The position numbers and the translations under genes are program-made. 64,000 nucleotides of DNA, from the NCBI GenBank assembly GCA_947184155.2, contig CAMXCT020006582.1:263001-327000 (forward strand). The letters run 5' to 3'. Source of the DNA: Cladocopium goreaui. Its lineage: Eukaryota > Sar > Dinophyceae > Suessiales > Symbiodiniaceae. Shown in pieces: positions 18,930 to 31,600 of this stretch. The notes beneath the pieces were generated by a model, which was given only the letters and a program-made list of their open reading frames with translations, searched no databases and was not told the origin of the DNA. Numbering within the stretch: position 1 is the stretch's first letter; the number at the start of each line of letters is the position of its first letter.

Positions 18930-21900
18930 GTTGGGACCGAAGCACGACCGGAAGTCGACGTATTTTAAGTGAAATCACTGAGCAAAGTGTATTTTTTGTG
19001 GCCCAGAAAAGGATCATTGATTTTTTTGTCAAGGGAACTCAGAAAACTCCGGGAATTTCTGACTTAGTGTTTGAGCTTTCACTTCGCAGGTATTGACATA
19101 TCTTGTGCCATTGCTGGAATTGCTGGCTTGAAGAACGTTTCCCTTTGCATTGCATTACTCTGTGGTTGTCCATATTCAAATAAACTGACGGAGTGGGTTG
19201 GAGGGGGTGGAGCCCATCCAAAGGAGGATGTCGGTAAGGTTCGGCTGGGTTTGGTGTTTGTCCTTGAGGCAGTTGCCGACAAGTCCCAACATTTGGAAGG
19301 AGAGGCGCGGAAAGTCTGCTTTCAAGTGCATGCAGTTGGTACAGGTTGTTGATGACCACGGTTATTGATTATGGGATATCCATGGAATTCCCGATATCTC
19401 TTGTGATCTTTGGGTCTATGGGTTCTCTTCCAATTACGGTATGCGCATCCGAGGAGTCAGTTGGTCGGTTTTCGCCTCAAGGCAGCCACCAAACATGTTT
19501 GTGCTGCTGGCCCTAGGTCGCTGCCCTGAGGAAAAAAGTGAAGGAACTGGAGGCAAGGCGGCGTTGTGAGAGTTGATGTGGGTGTTTGATGGTGTTTGAT
19601 GGAGCTACCCTCTGGTTATGACTAACATAGCCATGGTATAGATGGCCCATGTATATATAGATGGTTTACCTATTAAAAATGGTGATTTTCCATGGCTATG
19701 TTAAATAATTTGATCGAGCTACACCCAAACAAATTGGTGAGCTACAAACACCCACAAACTGTTGTGAATTCCAAATTGTTTGATGGCTGAGACTTGGTGA
19801 GCTACAATTCAGCCCAATCACTTTTTGGAATTCACAACAGTTTGAGCCAGAAGCTTCGGAGTCGGAGTCGCGGACAGTGTGGGCAGAAAGTTCCTTTAAC
19901 TCATCAAGTCCAGTCACTGTGAGGGAACCATGCAACTAAAAAGAGTTGGTATATGTAATCCGTGAGCTAATTCTGATTGGTTTGTCTGAAAATGATGTAT
20001 GAACATGGCAATTTGATCGTCAAAATTGTGATAAACCAACCAGAAACCCTGGGACTTTGCAGGGTTCCTCCAAATTTTCAGAGCCAACTGCTCATGGACC
20101 CGTGAAACCATGAGGATGCAAGGAAAGACGTGGCATCGTTTGGGGACCCAGTTGTAATGTGGGATCCACCCTGCAATGGTACATCCCCGTCATCCATGGA
20201 GGTTTCTACTCGTAGCGGGAAAAATCATCGAACTAAATGGGTGATGATTTGTTGTAAACCCTTCAACTAACACCATTTAGTTGGGTTTACCACATTTAGT
20301 TCAAATAAACCATCATGTCTGGTCAAATTGGGGATGGTCTATTTTGGGTTTACCACACTATTACCATGGGGCCACACTCTTCAGTTCTTTCTCATGTGGA
20401 TAAAAGTTGTTTCCTCAGCATGGATTTTGAGTTCCACACCGGGGCCATCGATGCCCCAAATCGTTGGTGAATAGGATGGTTTACGAAATTGCGTTTACCC
20501 TCCAAACTAGTAACTAACATAATAACATAGCTATGGAACACCATCATGTCTAACAGGTACATCATAGGCCATTGTCGATCACGATCTTAAATTAGATGGA
20601 AATTCCCATTCTTTTGTTGGTTAAATCCCTATGAATCACCATTAAATTCCATTTTTCCAGGGGGATGTATTTCAGGCACGTTTGTAGCCATTTACCATTG
20701 GCCACTGATTTCGAAGAAATTCGAGTTCTTCACCAAGACACAAGCGTATACAAGGTGACCATAAAGTGGTCATAGAATGGTCAACATCATTTTGACAAAG
20801 CTGGTCATAACATGTCAAAATCAACTTGGAAAAGAATAAATGGAAATCGAAGGGTTCCCATGATTTCTCATGAGGTTTTTGTGGGCGTTTCAAGGTATAC
20901 CTTATTTAGCACAAAGCCATCTTGGACGGCATGAGGCTGACGCGACCCCTCTCTCCTGCAGAGTTGCTGTGTCCAAAGAACAAGTGGGGACAGGATGGCA
21001 TCGAATCATATATGGGTTTGTTTTATCATAGGGTACCCCTAAATCCATTGCTGATCCCATTTTCAGACCCAAATTATAAACAGTAAGAAATATGAATAAT
21101 AATACCGATATAGCAAAAACATGCAACACACAACTTTGGTTTCAAATGGTACATGTGAAATATCTGTCGCTAATCTGAGATAGGTGGCAGTGTTTAAGTT
21201 TTGGGGGTTCTTCAAGGACATCGCGCAAAGAGCCTGTGCTGGAAATGTCTCCACACGAGTTTCGACGATCTTCAATCTGCCTTTGGTTGCCTGTATTTGC
21301 TGATGTTTTTTGTCTTTGTAATGGGACATCCACTACTTGGGGGAATCCTTTTTGAGATGATGGAAGATCTTTGGAATTTTTGGGAGGTTCCTGGATCGCA
21401 AATTCGCAAATTGGCTTCGGTGTTCCTGTTTCATCGGGCCCCAAGGAATCCCTTCGATCCATCTGAGATGCAGGTGGGCAACCAGATCCACTCTTCAAAA
21501 CCCGCCGAAAGAGTTTTGAAACGTAAAATAAATGGAGCACAGATCAGAGATCTTGGGGACGACTTTGCAGTCTTGAACATTCAGAACGCTTTGCTGAGTG
21601 ATACTTGCTTGTGATGTCAAACGTAGTCACGTCGTCAATAGTTTTGATCATTTTGATCCGCAGCCGTTTTTGGCTGGAACATTTTCGTTTGTTGACTGTA
21701 GTACAGTGACAGCAACACGAAGAAATTCGCCATGGCGGTATGCTAGGCGAGTTCGGCCGGCTAGCTCAGCTAAGCCAGAACGCCACCGCACAGCTTCAGC
21801 TCGGAGACCCTTTCAAGGACTGATAAATTAACATCCCTGATGCTTACCCCTGGCTGAAATCCTGAGGGTCCAGCCCAAAAAAATAGCCAGCCGGTACCTT

Positions 21901-23036
21901 GGATACCTTCCACCGCATATTTATCCCAGTAGCTGTTTCTTATATTTTGGGGTTGTATCGGAATTTTATTCGCCGGATACCTTTACTATCAAACATAAAA
22001 GTTCTACACGTTCTTGACTCTCAGTCCCACGGAATTTTATCCAGGAGGGATTTTGGTACATGAAACAGTTCAAGCAGGGATTTTGGACGTTCTGTTTGGA
22101 GGGCATTGTGCGCGATAGGTCTCCAAATCCACAGGGCTCATGCTAGCCACGTTTTGGGATTGAGCCGGAACTGCACTCTTCCGTGCATATGTTGTCCTGG
22201 CCCCGTTGACAGAAAAAAACATCAGCAGCCAAGGATCATAACCTGCAAAGACCTCACATTTTTCAAAAATTGACTCGGCCGAATAGACGTCAAACCCTTG
22301 GATTTTATCTGCCTGATATCTCTCTACAAACCAAATGGGATGGTATAAATTTTGGGTCTCGAGCCCAAATTTTAGCCTATGCAGGACCTCCTGCCCAAAT
22401 TTTATCCAGCCTTGTTTTTGGGGTAGGTTCGCGAGTTTTAGCTGGCTAAAATCGAGGCATGAGACTAAAAGGCACAAGCAACGGGGATAATTAACATCAC
22501 ATGACAAAAATGACCCGCCGGACCGGAAACCGTGCTCGTGAAAATAGAGTTTTACACAAAAATGTGTGTTTTGCCACAGGGAGGCAAAAATTGTTGTCAC
22601 TCGAAAAGTGCAAAATTTGGACGTCCAAATTTGGGTGTTTTTTGGGCAAATTGTGTTTTCCCTACAGTAAAACGTGAATTTCTTGCCTATTTCGATCGGA
22701 CAATTGCAGCCATCTTTTTCACTCCATCTTTCGCATGCAACCACATAGTTGGAAGTTCTTAGAGACGTTGGCAACATAGCATTCATCCACATAGTTACAA
22801 GTTCTTAGAGACGTAGGCAACGTAGCATTCATCGACGTAAGTGAAAGGACGTTATTGCTGCCCCACCCCACCCCGCCCCACCCCATCAAAAACGGTTTTC
22901 GGTCCGCTGGCAAAAATGAGTCCGACATGAATTACTTGGAGAATCCGCCAATTCTGTGCAAGCTCTGTTCCATCTATTTTGGTGAGGGCTTGCACCTATT
23001 GCCTTCGCGAACACTGTCCAGAGTAAACGGGGTTCC
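18930..23036. other. No firm gene
   Basis: Holds a degenerate family I inverted-repeat element (19607-19706), other partial inverted repeats (20230-20350), and open frames without domains at 21201-21614 (+) and 22070-22792 (-). The latter is 240 codons with odd Cys/Phe-rich composition and repeated 'attttatcc' words, and is probably not a gene. Confidence 0.4.
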
Positions 23037-23577
23037 TGGCTGAAACAGGAGGCAGCCGACCTCAATGAAAGTCAATGGGACGAGGATGAGGCAAGGGTGG
23101 TGCATCTGCAGTGAAAGTATGAAAGCAAATTAAACACGCTCCATGTGATGCAGTTTCTGTAACTAGATGATTTACATTTCTTGAACTTCAAGAAGACGTC
23201 AAGATCAAAGCCAGCTTCATGTTCATCATTGACAGGCTAACTCCTCAATAACATTGCTTCACTCAGATTTTTTGGTAATTAATCAGGATATCAGTATGAT
23301 TTTGGCCTGCTTTTTATGTATGTTGATGTTATGTCCTCTCAAGCGGGACAAAGTCCAGGGTGAAACGGGTTCTTGGCTAGAACAGCAGGCTGGCGACGTG
23401 CTTAACGAAACCTCTTGGGATGATGATGAGGATGGTGAGGATGAGGCAAGGTCGGGGCGTTTGTTTACAGAACAGAACTTTGAAAGCATGAGTTACATCG
23501 ATGTGCAAAAGCAGGTGGCATACGTCAATATGCTGCAAGAAGATGTCAACATCAAAGCTAGACTCATGGGTTTGTAA
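23037..23577 (+). CDS. Tandemly duplicated acidic coding-like segment
   Basis: Two related segments about 335 bp apart. Copy 1 (23037-23225) contains 'gaaagtcaatgggacgagg' and 'caagaagacgtcaagatcaa'. Copy 2 (23372-23577) contains 'gaaacctcttgggatgatg' and 'caagaagatgtcaacatcaa'. Copy 2 is open to a stop at 23575-23577 and encodes an acidic stretch (WDDDEDGEDEAR), then YIDVQKQVAYVNMLQEDVN. Substitutions that keep the peptide pattern suggest that at least copy 2 codes or coded. Copy 1 is interrupted. Product unknown. Confidence 0.4.
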
Positions 23578-25576
23578 AACTTGGTATATATAACATGGCC
23601 AAACAGGCGCAACCAGCTGTAGAGATAGCACCTCTAGCAAAAGCCAGCTGTGCCGCTTTTTTGTCATTCAAGTTGCGCTCTTGTCGACAAACAGCCAAAT
23701 GGCTAAATCTGTTTGATTTTGAGATGTTTTGAGTTTTGTCGATCCCAAAGAGGAGCGCGAGAATGGGTTCGAGATGCCTTTGATTGCTCTTCCCGACTCT
23801 TGCCTGGATAAAAGCAGTGCCAAGCCGTAGCAAGACAGATTGAACGAGTGCGAAAGGGTAATTTCATGTAATTTCCACGAACTAAGGCAATTGGCGCGGC
23901 CCAGAACAAGCTGCGAGGTTCTTGGGGCTGCTGCAGCTCTTTCAAGGGGACGTTTAGCCCAAGCACGGCCCGATTGCAATATGAGAGTTGCTTTTCCTTG
24001 ACCTACTACGGCCGTTTGATTTGCTTCGGAAGCATGGTCCCGGGCAACGTTGGTAGTTTGGGAGTTGGCTCTCCCCTCACATATGCTTTGAGCTCAGGAA
24101 CGGGCAAGTCAGCAACTGGATTGTAGTTCTTTGTGGAATTACCTTTCACCGAGGTGGTTGGCTGCAGACCCAGGAACAGCAACACGCCTTGTGGTGGCAA
24201 AGCCCCATCTCCAGCATCACCTCAACGTCGATCTTTGCGACGTCTTCATCCTGATGGTCGGCGTCGTGGCACCCTGGGCAATGTTTTCCGGTGAGGTGAT
24301 CGTCTGGGGTCTTGTCACTTTGGGCAGCAAAGAGCTGCCGAAGTTCGTATAGTTTGCCACGTCCTCCGCAAGTTTTAATTTGGTTTTGGATGTTTTGGAT
24401 GTTTGGGTTCCAAGCGACTTGAACAGTGGCTAAACGGGTCGAACTCGGTCCCTTGGCCTACTTGGTAACAGCTGGCGATCATTTGCTGCAAAGTGGAAGT
24501 AAGTTTGTTGTAAGATGTTTGCTAAGCCATTCACGAAGAACACTTGAAGTCTTTGACCACCTTGTGAAATGCCACAGCAAATGCTCCTGGCAACATCACC
24601 TCTGAAACAGACAACTGCATCTCACTGCTAGCCGGGCGGGAAAAAGGGCAGCCACTGCTTAGGCTGAATTGCTGTTGCTGTTGTTGCTGTTGCTGTTGAT
24701 GTGCTGTTGATGCTGGTGATGGTGATGACGGTGTTGCTGGATATATCCCAAGTAAGTTCGATGATTTTCCGATGTTCCCACTAAAACATCTTAAGACCGT
24801 AAGACCCTCATTTAGACCGGGATTTCAATTGCAATGTTTGGTTACTAGATGTTACTAGAGAGTTGGCTTCAATTTTCTTAAGGTTAATGAAGCCAACAAT
24901 TGACCCCAAAAGAATTTAGGCATTGTTGGCTTCATCCCGAAATGAAACATTTTCTGCCTCGGTAAGTTATCGAATTAGTAACTATGGCTAGCTGTCTGTG
25001 CAAAGCTTGGCAAGGCCGAAGCTGATCTGCCGGTGCCACAGGCAGGGTTTGTCGATTGCAAAGTTGGGTACCAAGATCGGCTAGACACGGTTGAGCCCTT
25101 TACATCCCTTTACAATGTCAACCCCAGAAAAATAAACCACAATAATCCCTGACTGTTGATTGGGGCGACTACCCCCCAGATAGTCATGAATTGCCTTTTG
25201 CAGTGGCACCGCCTATTCCTAAACTGAGGGTTACTAATCCTGCATTAACATTGTATGCTTCCTGCTTTCTGTATAGGCAGACGAGGCCGGAGCCAAAAAA
25301 TGTCGGGATCTAAGATTTTCATTTGCCATCCTGGCGCCTGCCGGCGTTTGCTCCAAGTCAATGTGTTCGTTGCTCCAAGTCATTCTATAGCTAAACAGAG
25401 GTAAACAATAGCCACTTTTAGGAGTTAAATGGCGTGTCATTTTGCCCATTTGCGGGTTTCCTATAAGTCATGGGGATATACCTCCAAATCATGACATGTA
25501 ATTTTCGGATTTTTAGGATTTTCCCTGAAAATCAACCACCTAGCTATTGGGGTACGACTATGGAAACTGCTTCGAG
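23578..25576. other. No firm gene; intron-like DNA
   Basis: A CTG/TTG-rich run lies at 24668-24735 and inverted-repeat fragments at 25117 and 25455-25560. The frame at 24131-24352 (+) has a hydrophobic stretch (FILMVGVVAPWAMF) but no supporting features. Confidence 0.35.
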
Positions 25577-25638
25577 GCGGGGACATCCACAAAGCTGCTG
25601 AGGAGGGCAACGTTGCTGCCGTGAGACACTTCCTCCAG
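25577..25638 (+). CDS. ANK gene exon 1 (first helix pair)
   Basis: Encodes [20 protein letters not shown], the usual capping first ankyrin repeat. Acceptor CGAG|G, donor CAG|GT, phase 1 to 0. Earlier exons are possible. Confidence 0.8.
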
Positions 25639-28600
25639 GTGTGCTGAGTCGGGTGGAGCCACCAACATGTTACTGACCCGAAACTCAGCTTAATTAATTT
25701 GGAGATAGTGGGGGGATTCACTAACATGTCACATAATTTGGTTTCGGCAGAGCCAGTCACTTTGCTGTTTGGACATGGAAAGCTCTGAGGTTGACCCTGA
25801 GAGCCTGGAGCGCAAGCAGAAGTTCCTTGGTGCCTTGGAACATCTTGGAACCGGTAAGGGGAATGATGTGTGATTTCGGATAAGGTATTGAAGCGTTTCA
25901 AGAGGTTGCAACTTTCTTACAGGCTTGCTGTAAGCTGCTTCGTGCATGGTGTTTTGCTATGGGGTCTCAATCTGTTTCAAGACTAAGATGGTCTGATTTT
26001 GGATGAGTTAGGGATACCTCTATAACTTAGGAAACCTGCATATATCAAAACCCCCAAGCATTGCAGTGAAAACTTCCCGCATCTCTGAAACGATTTGAAT
26101 CGATTTGATCTAAATCTCTATCGGCAAACCGCAATGAAAAATGAGTGATCAGGTGATCACTAATTATATTATATCATTATTTACCGTCTTGGATCAGACA
26201 AAAGGCCTGAGGATGTCTATTTCAAAACAAAACAAAAGCACACCGCTTGGCTTCCCATGTGTGTTCAGTCATGATCCTTCTGATCGACAGCTGATACTCC
26301 AAGTCCTCTGCCTTGAAACCTAGGCCAGGCGCCGCTTCACCTGGCGGCCAGAAAAGGCCACATTGAGGTGGTCGAGCTGCTGCTGAAGTCGGGCGCCTCC
26401 GTGGGGAACGCGGACGAATTCGGCCGGGGCCCCCAGAGCGGTTGCGCCGGTTGAGTCCAGTCCAGTGCGAGTCCACAACTCATCCGATGATCCCGAGGTT
26501 TTACGCCACTCTTGTGCGCGGCAGAACGTGGCCACGCGGAGGTGGTCAAACTGCTGCTGCAGTCGGGCGCCTCCGTAGAGGCGAAGACCAAGGACGGCCA
26601 GGGCCCCAGCTGAGGAGCTCATTATCCGTTGATCCGTTGAGTCGTTGATGACAACGCGGTCTGATAAACTCAAAATCACAGCGAACTTGTGCAGGGCGAG
26701 TATGATTTTATATGATTTTATGATATTTTATGAATGGTCAGTGTGGAAGGCAGAATTGCTGGATTCTTTTTTTTTTATTTTCCTGCTCTATCCTGATGGC
26801 GCAAGAAAGATTGTGGTTTGTCGTGAGAGTTTGATGAATAATCGTGGAAACATGCTAGATGGCGGGTGGTTTTCCGGATGTCGTGCTCTGAAACAATGTC
26901 AAAACACTTCAATGATTACATGTCAATGAATCCTGACTTTTGTTTTTTTTCGAATCGTCCTGTATACTGAGGGCTGATATGGAGGATGTGTATATTTTGA
27001 AGTCAAGGGTACGATCCATAGCCTGCAGCCCTGGAGCCGCAGGCGATCCATAGCCGCCATAGCCATGATCCATTAAGGAATATGATGCTACACACTTGAT
27101 CCATACCCAAAAAATGTCAACTTGTATTGATACCAGGAAACTTTTTCTATACCATCTCCATATCAATGGATTGGTTTAAGGGAATTTAAGGGAACATTTT
27201 AAGCGCAAAGAGCCCCATGATCTTCATGGGAAAATCGAGCCAGTTTCCGGTTAAGATTTTCCCTTAAACCAATTCATAGATATTGAGATGGTATAGAAAA
27301 AGTTTCCTGGTATCAATTGACAATAGTCTGGATCAGAGCTCCCTAGGCCCATCCTTACAGCGAACTAGTCCTACTAGTCCTTGGCCAAGGCAGCACAGCG
27401 CTGTTCTCTGGGGCTGCGAACGTCGAGGTGGTCGAAGTGCTTCTGAAGTCCGGCGCCTCCGTAGAGGCCAAGAACAAACGAGGCGGCGGCAGACTGGGCG
27501 AAGAATGAACACATGGCAGATTCTGATGAATTCTGATGATATAGGTACTATACGTATAGATATTAGTTACTGTTGATTTCTGCGAAGATCATCAAAATTT
27601 CATAGATTTGATATATTCGATGACTATGGATGAACAATGATGAACACATTGACATGTTGATTTCGTACCAACTCGAGGTTTCCTCAATAGGTTCAACACT
27701 CATCAATATGATATCATCATGTATGTGTATATATGACATCATGATATCATCAGTTCAAATATGTTCATATTAAAATACAATCATCTTTAATCATCTTTAA
27801 TCATCTATAATCACATACTAGTATAATTATAACATACACATTCATCAATGATATGTGATACTGTGGATGGGCCAGGCAAATCCTGCACCAGTTGATAGAT
27901 GGTAAACATCCCATTACCATCTGGTTATTTAACATAGCCATGGAAAATCACAATGCTATTAATAGGTAAACCATCGATTTCTATGGGCCATCTATACCAT
28001 GGCTATGTTAAATAACCAGATGGTATTTCCCATAGGATCCATGTATGCAAAAAAATGGTAACATTTACCATCAGTATATCCCAAATGTTAGCATATATAC
28101 CAGCACCATGGATCCGTCATGGGTAATATGATACTTGGGGGTTGGTAGTACTTGGTACCTGAAAATGGAGGAACGGCTTGATGTCCTCCCAATTTTATTG
28201 CCATTTCATGGCAGAACATTTTTGGTGATTTACCATCTATTTCTAGGGTTTCAACCATCCGCTGGTGCAGCTCCCGAGGCGACACGGCGATGCACTTTGC
28301 CGCGACGGGCGGCAAGGTCGATGCGGTGCAGAAGCTGCTGGCGGCAGGAGCCAAGGTCGATGTGGCCAACCGTAACGGCGCCTTGGGACGCCAAACTCCG
28401 TTACCTGATGGGCATGCAATTCATGGTTAAATGATGGATAAATGATGGTGAATTCATGGTTAAATGCTGGTCAAATGATGGCTATATGATGGTCAAATGA
28501 TGGTTAACTGATTAACTGATGGTTAATATTATGGTTAATTCACATTTTAATAGAGCTTATTACTACGATTGACTAATGGGTCCAGTAATTGTAATTTGTT

Positions 28601-31600
28601 AACAATCAATATGCACTATTACATGGGTACATGGCTATAGTGGTTAAAGTATTACATGGTGTAATAACCACTATTAGGGCTATTAACTGATGGCTTTGTT
28701 AATGTTAATAGTGGTTATTATACGTGTTATTACTAACAATAATGGTTTTTGACAACACATTACCATTTTAATGGTTAATTATTGATAATGGTTATTACTA
28801 TTAATCGTCATCAACAATGGTAAATGATTTTTACTAACTGGTTGATATTTGTTAATACTGGTTAATATCGGTTAATACTGGTTAATCATGGTTAACAATG
28901 GTTATTAAATGGTTGACGGGGTGAACATACCTATATGTAGATATGGAAAACCCAGGGGAAAACCCTAGGAAAATGTTCTGCATCTATGTTGGTTTACAGG
29001 AGGGTAACTCAAAGGTGGAATTTAATCATATTTAGTCGTGACAAACGTAACCATTAAATGGGAAAATTATGATTAACAGTTGGATTTGGGAGTACGCTCA
29101 GGTTTTTTTTCACAGTTTGCCGTGGAAAATCTCCAATTGTTGATAGGTACGAATCACGGAACTAAGCGTGCCATCTATACAATGCTATGTTGAATTGCAG
29201 AGCGAGGGTACAGTTTTTGTTTGGGGATAGGCATGGTGTGGTTCTGGCAGAAGAGGTGGAGGGGCAGCTAATTTCTGCGTTTTGAGGATGTTGAGTGGAC
29301 TTTTGAAGTCCCGCTTTTTGTGCTGGGATGGAGTAAAAAATGAGAGGAAAGTTGACGGAAGTCTATTGTTTCACAAGTTTCACTGTCTTTAGTTTGAACT
29401 GATTTTTGTTGGTAACTTGAGTTGATTCAAAATATTTCAAGATTCTGGGCATTGCTGGTATGAACAGACAAATAGTTTTGCTAAAGAGCAAAATGTCCGA
29501 GGTCCTGTACGTCTGTAGGTGTTTTACAGCCCCCGGTCGTGCGTTGGAAATATTGCATTGAACTAACTGTGCTGCTTGTCTTATGCGACTCTCGGACGTA
29601 GCTCAAGAAAACTGGCCCCACAAAAGAAACACATCAATGTACAGGTAGCTCAAACAACGGGCGGCTAAAGAGAAGGGGTACTGTACGTAGCACAAAAAAA
29701 GAGACAGTAGCGGAAATGGAAAGTCACTGAAGTAACTCCAAAAAATATGTAGCGAAGAGACTAGAGGAGTCTAGCCAGGTTGAGTTAAGTTAAAAGATAT
29801 CATACGTGGTTCAGAGACGAGGTAGTTGCAAGAGTAAATAGCTGACAGAAGAGGTTAATGCAAGAAAAGGTGGCTGAAGAGATCGTAAGAGAAGATACAG
29901 CTCAGAACAGGCCTAGTTGAAAGGGAAGGTGAATGAACTTCCATAGAGAAGAGATTGGCATGGGCTGACTCAAAAGAATTACCCATACTGTTCCATACCT
30001 GGTAATTTAACATAGCTATGGAAGCAGTGGACCATTTATAGATGTTTTACCTACTAAAATGATGATATTCCAGTTCGCAAACTGTTAGTTTACCAGAGGG
30101 GTATACCCCCATATCCTATAAGATCTATAAGATCCTCTACAAGGTGGTGGCCAGTTATAAGTTGGGTTGTAAACCACAGGAAAAAAGACACATAGAGGTT
30201 TCCTCAAATGGAGGTACGTCCAAATCATCCATTTGATGTTCGAATTTTCCATGAAATAAACCATCCAGCAATAAAAGGGGTACTCCCATGACTATGGCAG
30301 CCTTCATTATATAGCCATTGACTATCTATTGCACTATACCCATTATAGCCACTGAGTATCTATATAGCTATACCATGATATCCCCACTATTGTTGATCAT
30401 AAAACCATCCATTTCCATCCCATTCATTCCCACCAACAACTGCGAGGCGAGACGCCCCTGCTTCATGCGGTCCTTCAGGGTCGCGCGGAGGTGGTCGCAG
30501 TGCTGCTGAACTCCGGCGCGTCCCTAACGAGGAAGGGCAAACTCGGCCAGGGCGCCCCAGACCCCAGGGCACCCCAGGGCCCCAGGGCCCCAGGGCAGGA
30601 TGATGTGATGTGGGATCAAACCTCTTCATATTTATATAATATATATATATATATGAATATGTATCTGGTATGGGAATAGTAGGTATAACACTACAATATA
30701 AGAGGAACAACAGTGGTATTATTTATGAACATCACAGTAAAAATAACTAGGAACAAACATAGTAATGACATTACCAATATTTTTTGGCATTAAGATTCAT
30801 CTACCACATATATGTTTGTGTTCAACACGGTATAAAGGGTCCCTTTTTTTGCCATTTTTGTGGGGTCGACTTTTTTTTTCGTGACCCATGCTTGCTTTTG
30901 TTGCCTCGTTGCAATGGAGAATCAACTCGCAGCGTTTCCCAGCTTCAGATAGATAGGCTTGAAACATGTATAGTTGTTTTTGCAATAGCCACGGGCGAGT
31001 TCTTCATTATATATAAACATATATACAGGTGTCATATAAATAAACTGTATATAATCTATTCTCTCTCTCTACACATATATATAATATATAACTATATATA
31101 TATATTGTGTATGTTTAGTTGTATATGATCAAAAACATGATCCACATTCCTCTCATATATTGAGCGACATTAGTGTTGAACAATTCCCTGATTACCTGAC
31201 ATAACACCTGAACTTATACTAACTTATACATATTGAACTAATATAATCACTGAATTATATATATATATCCCCTGATATTGAACTATCTTGAACTTATAAT
31301 GTTAGTAAACCAATGTCATAAACCATCTCCCAATCATCAGCCATTTTATAGGTGGTATGTTTACTTCCCATTCCCATCAAATGGGTGGGTTTATGCCATT
31401 GTTTTACCCACATTAATGATTGCAACCATCATGGTAAACTAACATAACTCTGGAAAATCACCATTCTGCATGGGCAAATCACCATGTTTCATGGAAACAT
31501 GACATTTGTTTTACCCACATAAAAATCTGAGGCCTTACGCTGCTGCATGACGCGGCTTGGCTGGGCCATGCCGCGGTGGCCGAGAAGTTAATCGCTGCCG

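Noticed and set aside
22070-22792. 240-codon minus-strand frame
   Set aside because: No domain, Cys/Phe-rich, and built partly from repeated 'attttatcc' words; more likely decayed repeat.
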